A stretch of DNA of 64,000 bases from contig NZ_JAPHOQ010000008.1 in assembly GCF_026191355.1 (NCBI RefSeq), positions 62,001 to 126,000 of the forward strand, given 5' to 3'. The stretch comes from Legionella sheltonii. Its GTDB lineage: Bacteria > Pseudomonadota > Gammaproteobacteria > Legionellales > Legionellaceae. The position numbers were made by a program, and so were the translations under genes. The number at the start of each line of letters is the position of its first letter. Position 1 is the stretch's first letter. Positions 1 to 8,281 of this stretch are shown here, piece after piece. The notes beneath the pieces were generated by a model. That model saw only the letters and a program-made list of their open reading frames with translations, did not search any database and was not told where the DNA came from.

Positions 1-668
1 TGGGTGATAACGCTTTCACCCCAATCAATAATTGTGAGATGCCGCGCTTGATGCAGAATATTATTCTCGTGAAAATCACTGTGCTCTATTGTTTCAGGAA
101 TTGCATATTGGCTTAGTTGCTGGCAAAGCTCCACCACTTTGGGGTGCAAAGAGATAAGTTGCTGCCACTCATTTGTACGCAAACCATCCTCTTTTAAAAA
201 AGTAGATTCCTCCAACAATTTTAAATATAAATCCGGTAAATTAGTCAAACGCCAATCAGGCACCCCGAGCGCCAGCAAGGAACCCATTTGACTAATAAGA
301 CCTATCTGGATGGTTACATAAGATTTAAGTGCTTCTTTGGCCAATTCAAGTTGATAGTTCATCGCCATACTTTCTCTAAGGGGCGTCCCTCTATCGCTCA
401 TCAAAAAGCAACCTAAACCGAAATTAGTAGTCAGTACTTCAGGTACTAAAGCTGGAAAAAAACTGCGAAGGTACAATATTAAATTAGGCTCAATAGCAAA
501 GACTTCCGGTATTTGTTTTAAATAAAAAAATCCTTTTGTAGTAGCAATTTGATGCACCTTGGCCCAGGAAGCATGGTGCATTTGTTTAAACGTTCCTTGT
601 ATGGAATAGCCATGTTGATTCAGGTAGTTTTGTGCCCAAAGAAACGCCGGATTACTTTCTGCATTCAT
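1..668 (-). CDS. APH/choline-kinase-like phosphotransferase (3' end outside window)
   Basis: An open frame runs from ATG at 668 leftward through the window edge, so the C-terminus is missing. The last visible part reads HSDFHENNIL and then IIDWGE. This is the catalytic loop (HxDxxxxN) and the metal-binding IDW motif of the aminoglycoside phosphotransferase/choline kinase fold, which phosphorylates small-molecule hydroxyls. The N-terminal half carries an ATP-binding lobe pattern (GFFYLKQI). The start overlaps the end of the upstream methyltransferase gene by 17 bases, suggesting translational coupling. The substrate cannot be told from the sequence. Confidence 0.8.
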   Translation of the reverse strand, partial: MNAESNPAFLWAQNYLNQHGYSIQGTFKQMHHASWAKVHQIATTKGFFYLKQIPEVFAIEPNLILYLRSFFPALVPEVLTTNFGLGCFLMSDRGTPLRESMAMNYQLELAKEALKSYVTIQIGLISQMGSLLALGVPDWRLTNLPDLYLKLLEESTFLKEDGLRTNEWQQLISLHPKVVELCQQLSQYAIPETIEHSDFHENNILHQARHLTIIDWGESVIT

Positions 669-1431
669 AGATTACCGTCTCGTCATTTTTAGCTGGGGAT
701 GCAGATCTATCAAATGCCTTAAGTAGGCGAATTTCTTTAAAACCCGTTTCATGCAATAAATCCAGTAACAGGGATGGATCATCATAAAGCCGAATTTTAT
801 ATTCCTCGATTTCAGTTGTTATCAGTTGATTGGCTTCAACTAATTCATATTTGCCAATTGAATAACAAATTGATTCTTCGAGTATGGCCAGTTGACTGAG
901 CAAAATGATTTGTCCATCGGCTCGATACCAACGTGAACCACGCCAAATGCCCAATTCTTTAGGAACGGCATTTAAGGTTTCTGTTTCAAAGATCAAGCGA
1001 CCATTTTCTTTTAAATGATCGTACATCACCTTTAACGCGTGCTTAACCGTAGCCAAATCAATAATAAGACCAAACGAACCACTAGGAATAAAGATTAAAC
1101 TGTATTGTTTTGCTTGCTGGAGTTTTTCAAGGTATCCATGCCAGATATTGGGATTTAAATGTTGCGCTCTTGCTTTAGCATGTAACGCATCCAGCATCGA
1201 TTGGCTTGCATCAAACCCTTCGACATCAAATCCTTGGCCTAACATCGGCAGCAGAAAGCGACCTGTGCCACACATAGGCTCCAAAATAGGACCATCCGCT
1301 TCTTGTGCATAACTTAGATAAAAATCCCAAGCATCCTTTGGTGGGAGAGGCTTGCTCAAATCATAGACTTGGGTGCATAAGCTTAAATAAGTATCCAATG
1401 ATTGATTCGGCATAGACAATAAACCTTGCAA
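652..1431 (-). CDS. class I SAM-dependent methyltransferase
   Basis: The 259-aa protein has the SAM-binding motif I (EPMCGTGRF, about residues 52-60), followed by an acidic motif (GFDAS) and the usual Rossmann-fold spacing, so it should be a cytosolic class I methyltransferase. The C-terminal half holds short beta strands (GRLIFETETL) typical of the fold. The ORF begins with ATG at 1431; a later ATG (MPNQSLD, residue 7) is an alternative start. It is followed by an overlapping kinase-like gene on the same strand, so the two may act on one metabolite. The acceptor is unknown. Confidence 0.8.
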   Translation of the reverse strand: MQGLLSMPNQSLDTYLSLCTQVYDLSKPLPPKDAWDFYLSYAQEADGPILEPMCGTGRFLLPMLGQGFDVEGFDASQSMLDALHAKARAQHLNPNIWHGYLEKLQQAKQYSLIFIPSGSFGLIIDLATVKHALKVMYDHLKENGRLIFETETLNAVPKELGIWRGSRWYRADGQIILLSQLAILEESICYSIGKYELVEANQLITTEIEEYKIRLYDDPSLLLDLLHETGFKEIRLLKAFDRSASPAKNDETVIYECRK

Positions 1432-1619
1432 AGCAGAAAAAGTGCGTTGTTAAATTTTATACTTTTAATTTTGTTTCGCCTATTCTCGAAGGTAACGATT
1501 TTTTTTATTTTCTATTACATTGAGTCAAAGCATAGGAAGAAGATAAAGAATATCACTGTTTTTCTTTTTTTTTTGTTGCTATTATCTGAAAACGTTCTTC
1601 TTAATTGAGAGGAGGAATT

Positions 1620-2303
1620 GTGTCGCAAAAAACATTAATTTTTTTACCTGGGGTTCTATCAGATCAGCGAGTTTGGTCATATCAAACCAATCATTTGCAG
1701 GATCTGGTGCGCTGCCAAAGCATCCCCTTGGTGAGAAGTACCACTGAAGAATTAATCCAAGAGATTTTAAATCAAGTTGAAGGTGATTTTTTCTTGGTGG
1801 GACATTCCATGGGGGGATGGCTGGCATTGGAGCTTGCCAGGAGAGTCCCCGAACGCATTTTAAAACTATGTCTATTAAATACATCGGCACAACCCGACTC
1901 CAAGGAAAAACATCAAAAAAGAATTTCGATGATCAAACAGTCTGAACAAGGAGAATTTGCAGAGGTCGCTGCAGCACTTGCAGATGATTATGTTGTTGAT
2001 GAGCGAGTCAAAACAGAAGTCTACTCGATGTTTTTAAGTGTTGGCCAACAAACTTTTATTGCGCAACAAAAGATCCTTTTAGCGCGCCAGGAGTGTCGCT
2101 CCTTTCTCTCTTCTTTGACCATGCCGACCTTAGTGATTCATGCTCGCCAAGATAAAAATTTTTCTTTGGCGACACATGAGGAACTATGCTATCACCTTCC
2201 CAATGCTAAATTGGCGATTATTGAGGACTCAGGACATATGTCGCCTATGGAATCCCCCCAAGCGGTAACCACTTTATTACGTTTTTGGCTTGATTACTTT
2301 TGA
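1620..2303 (+). CDS. alpha/beta hydrolase
   Basis: The protein has the nucleophile elbow GHSMGG, an oxyanion-type LPG near the N-terminus, and a C-terminal ARQDKN plus EDSGHMSP that supply the Asp and His of a Ser-Asp-His triad. It is therefore a small alpha/beta hydrolase of about 227 residues (esterase, lactonase or similar; substrate unknown). The frame opens with TTG at 1605, but GTG at 1620 is preferred because AGAGGAGG lies just upstream at good spacing. It converges with the next gene, leaving only 5 bases between the stops. Confidence 0.8.
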   Translation: MSQKTLIFLPGVLSDQRVWSYQTNHLQDLVRCQSIPLVRSTTEELIQEILNQVEGDFFLVGHSMGGWLALELARRVPERILKLCLLNTSAQPDSKEKHQKRISMIKQSEQGEFAEVAAALADDYVVDERVKTEVYSMFLSVGQQTFIAQQKILLARQECRSFLSSLTMPTLVIHARQDKNFSLATHEELCYHLPNAKLAIIEDSGHMSPMESPQAVTTLLRFWLDYF

Positions 2304-2308
2304 TGAAG

Positions 2309-3343
2309 TTAATCTTCATAGTCGTTCAAATCAAATGCTTCTTGTAGGTTTTCCAGTTGTTCTTCAACGATGGTTAATTTTTCAAAACTTGCGATATGGA
2401 ATAAGGCTTGTCCTGAATGCACCAGAGGTAACATATTTTCACCAATAATAATCCCGGAAATAGGTGACTTTAACTGGTACTCTTCCGTACTGGTTGGATT
2501 GGCAATAACTGCTATCGTTTGTCCTTTAGCTACCCGATTTCCAGATTTTTTAATGTGTCTTAAAATGCCGCTTATGGGGGCTCTAATCCAATAACTGTTT
2601 CTGGATACCGTAGGTGTGCATTTTTTTACCCTGAATTTTCCTGGTTGAATCATCCCTAAGGCGCCCATAACACTCAAAATCCCATTAATGCCAGTTCTGA
2701 TGGAAAGCTCATCAAACCGCAAAGACTCTCCCCCTTCATAAACAAAGATGGGGATACCTTGTTCATTGGCATATTCGCGCATTGAACCATCTCTAAAAGT
2801 CGAATGCAGGATTACAGGAACATTAAATGCCAGGGCCAATTCTTCAATTCCTGGCATATCCAGGTTTGCTCTAATCTGGGGCAAATTAAAACGATGGTTC
2901 GAGCCAGTATGCAGGTCAATCGCATGGGTTGATTGGGATAAAATTTGTTTACTAATTATTTCTGCAAGAATGGCTGCAAGTGAGCCATTGGAATTACCAG
3001 GAAACGATCGATTTAAGTCTCTTCGATCCATGAGGTAGCGTTTCTGATATAAGAAACCATATACATTTACAATAGGGATTGCAATGATGTTCCCCTTGAT
3101 CCTTTTGAGTCCCTTTTTTTTCAAGAAGCGCCTGATGATCTCAACACCGTTGATTTCATCACCATGTATTGCGGCAGTAATGCATAATGAAGGACCTTCC
3201 TCCACACCATTAATAACATGTATTGGTAAACTGATGGGTGTCCAGTCATATAACTTGGGCATGGGTAATAAAATGGTTTTCCTTTCTCCAGGTTTGATTT
3301 TTACATCACCAATAATTACGGGTGCTTTGTTACTCATTCCCAT
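2309..3343 (-). CDS. succinylglutamate desuccinylase/aspartoacylase family protein
   Basis: The 344-aa protein belongs to the AstE/AspA zinc carboxypeptidase-like (M14-related) family. Visible metal ligands are H60 and E63 in the HGDEINGVE motif and the later His in IDLHTGS. The family removes acyl groups from amino acids or deacylates small conjugates. The C-terminal third (from about residue 255) has a biotinyl/lipoyl-like beta segment, seen in the larger AstE-like group. The annotated ATG has AAGGAAG only a few bases before it. A second ATG two codons downstream (3337) has better spacing and may be the real start. It reads away from the hydrolase. Confidence 0.8.
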   Translation of the reverse strand: MGMSNKAPVIIGDVKIKPGERKTILLPMPKLYDWTPISLPIHVINGVEEGPSLCITAAIHGDEINGVEIIRRFLKKKGLKRIKGNIIAIPIVNVYGFLYQKRYLMDRRDLNRSFPGNSNGSLAAILAEIISKQILSQSTHAIDLHTGSNHRFNLPQIRANLDMPGIEELALAFNVPVILHSTFRDGSMREYANEQGIPIFVYEGGESLRFDELSIRTGINGILSVMGALGMIQPGKFRVKKCTPTVSRNSYWIRAPISGILRHIKKSGNRVAKGQTIAVIANPTSTEEYQLKSPISGIIIGENMLPLVHSGQALFHIASFEKLTIVEEQLENLQEAFDLNDYED

Positions 3344-3473
3344 GACTTCCTTAAATAAGGCTTATATAACAAGTGTAGCTTGAATTAAGAAAGATATAAT
3401 AAAAGGGGCACCCGCTTCATAGCAGCAAAAAACGCTTTCGATATGGTTTAGCTAGATAAACGTATCAAGCGAA

Positions 3474-5231
3474 TTACATGAGCGGAGTAGGCATTTTATG
3501 AGGATGACGTTGATCGATTTTGGGCTCTTGAGGCCCATACATTCTTATCCCTGATGAAGATTTTTGGTGCACCGTATTTAAATTGGGCATTGAACTTGCG
3601 AGAGTACGTTCCTTTTGTAAAGAAGCCACACTTCTTGAGGTAACCCCTGCGGTTTTCTTGACAACTGTTGGCGTGGGGTCAGTGGGTGTATCGATGTGAC
3701 AATCGCATATGCCGCCGATGATTGCACCAACTAAAGGGGGGATGATTAGAGCTAATCCCAGGGTAAGTTTTGAAAGTAAAATGGTGATAATGATGCCGAG
3801 CAAAATACCTGCAAGAGTACTGCTGTGTCCATCGTTCAATCTCCTCATAAGAGGCTCCCAAAAACCTGGAGAATTCCTTAGCGCTGATTTTGTTTTGTCA
3901 GTGAATTTTAAAGCACGCGATTGATAGACGATCTCAGCTTGCCTCGCTGATTTGGTGCTTAATTTCCCGATCTCTGTCTCAGATTGTGTTTTCAGTTTTC
4001 TAAAAGTTTCCTTTCGATATTGATACAACTCGGTGAAAATTCCTGTCGTACTTTCATGGTGTTTGCTTTCTCCTGGTGGGGGCGTCATGCCTCCAGGATC
4101 GGGATTTGCTCGGGATACTTTAGGTTGAATTAAACCAATTCGTGCATTTTGTCTTTTAAGTTTTCTTAATGGCTCCTCCTTTACCTCATTAATTGGCGAT
4201 GTCTGCAAGAGAATATTTTCTGCTTCTTTAATTTTTTTGATGTTATTCTCGCGAAGTATAGGCATCAACTTATAACTGTCATCAATCCATTTTTTGAAGT
4301 TATTAAAGGAGTTCCAATTCTTACTCGATAAAGTGGTTTTTTCAGGAACTTTCGAAACTAAATGATGCCAACGTGTGAAAAATTCAGTTGCGACCGCACA
4401 AATTTGCAAAAATTCACGTTTAGTAACGATACCTTGCTCATATTTGCTTTTTCCATCCAAAACCTGTTGCAATGTACTTTTGACTTTAGCAAGGTGTCTT
4501 GGGTAATCTAAACCGTGCCACTTTATTTGGACATCATTCCATTTAGTTTTGATGGGTTTGAAGGGATCTGTTACTTCAACGGATTTATATCCAGCAGCTT
4601 TTTCGTGAGTGGTGTAGCCCGGGCCAACATGACGAATAGAGCTGTATATTCCTATCGCGCGGTCACTCCTATCAATGACACCAGGACGAATTCCCGCGTT
4701 ATAAAGCAATGGTTCAATCTGCTCCAAAAGATTGTTGTAGTCTTTTTCCTTGCCTGCTTCGATGTAAATGGTAATTTGCATGCCGTTGAATACACGTAAA
4801 ATATCCTGAATCGCTTGATTTTTATCGTGTAGCGTCAGGTTACGCTGACTTAAAAAGGCTTCGCTGACTTTTTTCATCTCTTCTAGCATCACTTGCGCGG
4901 GTGCTAATCGAGTTGTTTTAAAACAGGGAACTTGTTGCGCGAGAAATAGAGGGCAAATAATATCCCATGCCTTCCCAAGGTCATAAGGATGGATGCTTAG
5001 ATGAATCTTCCAATGGGATTCTTCATACCCTTCACTACGACCAAAATCGGATACAAAATGTGCAAAGAGGATCGAATCGGCGATTTTTTTGGGGAGAATG
5101 ACCGCTCCTGTTGCATCGCGTTCATTGAGTGCACTCCAGGGCATGGTGGTGCCGCCAATATGTGCTTTATGATTACCAAGAATGATGGTTTTTGATTCCA
5201 AACAAATTTCGTTTAATTCAGAATACGGCAT
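3474..5231 (-). CDS. effector-like protein with SpvC/OspF-type phosphothreonine-lyase-like N-terminus and a C-terminal membrane hairpin
   Basis: I do not recognise the 585-aa protein as a named gene. Residues 70-205 show the order K75-x-H77 (WKIHLSIHP), K105 (CFKTT), Y156 (MQITIYI) and R200 (SSIRH). In the phosphothreonine lyases SpvC/OspF and LanL lyase domains the comparable residues are K104, H106, K136, Y158 and R213 (SpvC numbering); these enzymes eliminate phosphate from phosphothreonine. The spacing K-H-K is near identical; an insertion lies before the Tyr. The middle is charged and probably helical. Around residues 470-505 there is a long hydrophobic stretch (LLGIIITILL then LALIIPPLVGAIIGG), likely a membrane hairpin. 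The Ser/Thr-rich tail has no visible domain. A host-targeted secreted effector is an inference; the lyase assignment needs a profile or structure search. Confidence 0.5.
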   Translation of the reverse strand: MPYSELNEICLESKTIILGNHKAHIGGTTMPWSALNERDATGAVILPKKIADSILFAHFVSDFGRSEGYEESHWKIHLSIHPYDLGKAWDIICPLFLAQQVPCFKTTRLAPAQVMLEEMKKVSEAFLSQRNLTLHDKNQAIQDILRVFNGMQITIYIEAGKEKDYNNLLEQIEPLLYNAGIRPGVIDRSDRAIGIYSSIRHVGPGYTTHEKAAGYKSVEVTDPFKPIKTKWNDVQIKWHGLDYPRHLAKVKSTLQQVLDGKSKYEQGIVTKREFLQICAVATEFFTRWHHLVSKVPEKTTLSSKNWNSFNNFKKWIDDSYKLMPILRENNIKKIKEAENILLQTSPINEVKEEPLRKLKRQNARIGLIQPKVSRANPDPGGMTPPPGESKHHESTTGIFTELYQYRKETFRKLKTQSETEIGKLSTKSARQAEIVYQSRALKFTDKTKSALRNSPGFWEPLMRRLNDGHSSTLAGILLGIIITILLSKLTLGLALIIPPLVGAIIGGICDCHIDTPTDPTPTVVKKTAGVTSRSVASLQKERTLASSMPNLNTVHQKSSSGIRMYGPQEPKIDQRHPHKMPTPLM

Positions 5232-5390
5232 GATTAAAATAGCGGCAGCTTGTTCCTTGAGTTGCTCAATATAATGCCTTTACCAATCTTCTTCAATCTT
5301 TTTTGTTCATTTGAGCAAATTATTAACCATTCGATTTGTGGGGCTAATCGATAGAGTTTGTGGAGATGCAAAAAACTGATTTTTGCAATC

Positions 5391-6467
5391 TCAAAGTTTC
5401 AGTAGAGTCGAATGCATCTCTCCAAGTTTCATACCAGTGAGGCATTGATCAAATACGGTGTAATTATCATGTGGGCCTGTGTTAATGATAGGAAACACTA
5501 TATGGTCGAAAAGATGGGCGCGTTTTTCAATTTCCTCAGCATATATCTGGGCCACTACTGATGGATCATTTTTAAATGCCCCACAACCCCAGGCCCCTAA
5601 AATCACGTGTGTTTTGTTTTCAATGATTAATGTATCTAATTGGGCCGCGATCCTTCTCCTCAAGTCAGTGGTGTATTGTTGCAAAGCCTTTGGAGCCAAC
5701 TCGTGGGGTTCAATGGAAAATTCTGGGGCTGCTGATCTTAATTCATAAAAGGGGAAAATAGTGGAGGGATGAAGAAAGGAATAACTCAGGCCACTGTCTG
5801 CAGCGAGTTTGCTGGACCCTTCGTCATCAAAACCAGAGGTCACAGGTACTACTTCTGGCCCTCTGAAACATATTCTGGGGTGGCGGTTAAATAATACTTT
5901 ATAGGCTATGGCATCGGCCTGGCTGTTGTGTTGCTTTAAGGCTTCATATTCTTTATCCGTCATTTTGATCTTGGCTTCTAATAATTTTTTTGCCATATTA
6001 GTGTAGCGAAACGTCATGGTGGCTTTATCTAGATAAATTATTTTGTCCAGTAAGGATTGAGCACAGGTGCTTCGATGCCACATATTTTCTTCTTGAGCAC
6101 TCCCACCTTCCAAAGCAGCCCCTCCGGGGAATTCAGGATTAGCCATATTAAGTACAGAATAAGTGACGCCATGTCTTTTGGTTGCTTCAAGTGTTGCAAG
6201 GCCCCAATCTTTAGGAACGACTTCAACTGATTTGGGAGGGGATACTTTTTGTTGTTCCCATTGACTTAAGTTAAATTGTGCTTGTGTATGAAGTTCTTTG
6301 AGTTTGTTCGTATCAATGATGTAATCTAATGTTTTGCCCATACTTTTATGCCGCCATCTTTCCCCAGTAAGGCTGCCTCGGACAAAGCTGGGTTTATGTG
6401 CCGCATGTACTTCTTTGATTAGAGCCGGGGCTTTGGGTACTCGTCTAAACAGTGTTCTTGATAGCAT
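5391..6467 (-). CDS. microbial-type PARG-like protein (TIGR02452/DUF2263 family), copy 1
   Basis: The 358-aa protein carries the bacterial poly(ADP-ribose) glycohydrolase-like signature: NMANPEFPGGAALEGGSAQEE, where the glycine-rich stretch and the following QEE correspond to the diphosphate-binding and catalytic loops. A second conserved block, LGAWGCGAFKNDP, is the macrodomain-like GxxGCGxFxN loop. The family removes ADP-ribose from proteins or metabolites. It is a close paralogue of the gene at 10926-12014; the two share long identical DNA stretches (for example 6050-6098 and 11591-11639). The N-terminal 60 residues are basic and could be a targeting extension. An effector role in Legionella-like bacteria is inference. 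Confidence 0.75.
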   Translation of the reverse strand: MLSRTLFRRVPKAPALIKEVHAAHKPSFVRGSLTGERWRHKSMGKTLDYIIDTNKLKELHTQAQFNLSQWEQQKVSPPKSVEVVPKDWGLATLEATKRHGVTYSVLNMANPEFPGGAALEGGSAQEENMWHRSTCAQSLLDKIIYLDKATMTFRYTNMAKKLLEAKIKMTDKEYEALKQHNSQADAIAYKVLFNRHPRICFRGPEVVPVTSGFDDEGSSKLAADSGLSYSFLHPSTIFPFYELRSAAPEFSIEPHELAPKALQQYTTDLRRRIAAQLDTLIIENKTHVILGAWGCGAFKNDPSVVAQIYAEEIEKRAHLFDHIVFPIINTGPHDNYTVFDQCLTGMKLGEMHSTLLKL

Positions 6468-6760
6468 GTCACAATCCTTAATTTCGGGTCCTCATTTTTC
6501 TGCCTGGTTGGTTCTCTTTTAAAAAACTTCAATGCAGATGGTTTTTACTATGGGATTTTTTTTTAAGTATAGAATACAGCAAGGCGATCGGATTGCTTGA
6601 ATTCTCATGCTTTGAGAGAAACGTTCAAAATAAAGTAAGTCTGCTAAACTTTCTCTACTTGGTTTGACTGATCGAGAACAGCGCTTGAAACACCGGGAAG
6701 CTTAGGGCCACTTTCATCATCCCTAATCCCGAAATTGCTGCCAAAAGTGGTTACCCATCG

Positions 6761-8281
6761 TTAAGTACGAATTGACTCAGATAAAATTTCAAACGATTTG
6801 AGAATTTGCTCTGGTGTATGCATCGCAGTAATAAAAAAGCGTAAGCGAGCGGAATTTTCAGGAACTGCGGGATAAATAATCGGCTTAACATTTAAGCCAC
6901 GGCTAAAACATTGCCTTGATGTATGAATGCATTTTTGTGAGTCACCCAAAATAATGGGTAAAATGGGGGTGTGCTCATTTAATCCTATGTTAAATCCATA
7001 GTTAATGGCGGTCTTTCTCGCTAATTGGCTTAAATCGTTTAACCGACTAATTCGTTCAGGCTCTTTTGCCATGGTTCTTATCGATGATAATGCAGCGGCT
7101 GTATTAGCGGGGGGAAGCCCTACTGAAAATACAAATCCTGGACAGGTATATTTTAAGTATTCAATCAGTTCCTTGGTACCGGCGATATATCCACCGCAGC
7201 TTGCAAAAGCTTTACTTAAAGTTCCCATCCATATTTCTACATCCATAGGATTAATGCCATAGTGTTCAGCAATACCTCTACCGTTTTTCCCAAGAACGCC
7301 CATGGAATGAGCCTCGTCTATCATAAGCCAGGCAGCATGGCGGTTTTTTACCTGAATAAAATGATTAAGAGGGGCGATATCACCATCCATACTATAAATA
7401 CCTTCAATAACAATTAATACTCTTTTATAAAAACCTCGATCTTTAGTTAAAATAGTATCAACCGCCTGCCAATCGTTGTGAGGGAACGCAATGCGGGTGG
7501 CTTTAGAATAAACCGCACCGAGTACCAGACTGTTATGGGCAAGCTCATCATGTAAAATCAAGTCATCAGGTCCATAGAGATGGGCAATAGTCATAACGTT
7601 TGTAGCATGGCCACTCGTAAAAACCAGGGCATCTTCAACACCTAACAGTTTTGCTAACTCATTCTCTAGCTCTTGATGAATTATCTTTTGTCCTGATACG
7701 AGTCGACTTGCAGAAACAGAGGTTCCATATTTTCTAATTGCATCACAACTTGCGGAGATAATCTCTGGATGAGAAGCTAAACCCAGATAATTATAGGAGG
7801 TAAAATTAATATATTCTTTTCCATTAATGATGCAGGTATTTTCAGATATTCCTTGTTGGGCATCAAAAAAAATATTATCCCCTAACTGCGCTTGCATGTT
7901 CTTCAGATGAAGGTAAGGAGGATAGGTTTTAAATTCAGTATAATTTGCTTCAGTTGTTTCTATTTTCTTTTGTTGCGTTTCTGAAAATCCATCCCGCTTA
8001 CTGAGATCAGGCTTTAATTGCTGTTCCCTAATACACTCGAATAGATAGCTCGCAAGCTCTTGGATATTCTCGAAATTAATGATTAGCTCATTATCAATTG
8101 GCATGTGGAAGTCATCTTCAATATTGGCAATGAAGTGTTGAATATGCAAAGAATCAAAACCAAAACGTGTTAATGGAGCGCTTATATCAATATTCTCCTG
8201 AGGCTGGTTTAGAATGGTTGCTACATTTCTTTGTAAATAATCCTCAATCTCACGGATACTTAACTGCTCTTTACTCATCAT
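6761..8281 (-). CDS. acyl-carrier-protein/alpha-oxoamine synthase fusion (PLP-dependent)
   Basis: Residues 1-80 form an acyl carrier domain with the phosphopantetheine-attachment motif GFDSL (S44). The rest is a fold-type I PLP enzyme of the alpha-oxoamine synthase family (BioF, KBL, serine palmitoyltransferase, CqsA), with SGHATN, DEAHSMG and the PLP-lysine motif LSKAFAS. Such enzymes condense an acyl thioester with an amino acid and release CO2, giving an alpha-aminoketone. ACP-AOS fusions are known in PigH-type prodiginine and tambjamine biosynthesis. The start is placed at the ATGATG at 8279-8281, which overlaps the end of the upstream FAAL gene, so the two are probably translationally coupled. 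The frame extends to 8326, but that would overlap further. Confidence 0.85.
   Translation of the reverse strand: MMSKEQLSIREIEDYLQRNVATILNQPQENIDISAPLTRFGFDSLHIQHFIANIEDDFHMPIDNELIINFENIQELASYLFECIREQQLKPDLSKRDGFSETQQKKIETTEANYTEFKTYPPYLHLKNMQAQLGDNIFFDAQQGISENTCIINGKEYINFTSYNYLGLASHPEIISASCDAIRKYGTSVSASRLVSGQKIIHQELENELAKLLGVEDALVFTSGHATNVMTIAHLYGPDDLILHDELAHNSLVLGAVYSKATRIAFPHNDWQAVDTILTKDRGFYKRVLIVIEGIYSMDGDIAPLNHFIQVKNRHAAWLMIDEAHSMGVLGKNGRGIAEHYGINPMDVEIWMGTLSKAFASCGGYIAGTKELIEYLKYTCPGFVFSVGLPPANTAAALSSIRTMAKEPERISRLNDLSQLARKTAINYGFNIGLNEHTPILPIILGDSQKCIHTSRQCFSRGLNVKPIIYPAVPENSARLRFFITAMHTPEQILKSFEILSESIRT

Noticed and set aside
1426-1608. 60-codon plus-strand frame rich in Phe, Ile and Leu
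   Set aside because: It is an AT-rich intergenic read-through with no start signal; composition alone makes it look like a membrane peptide.
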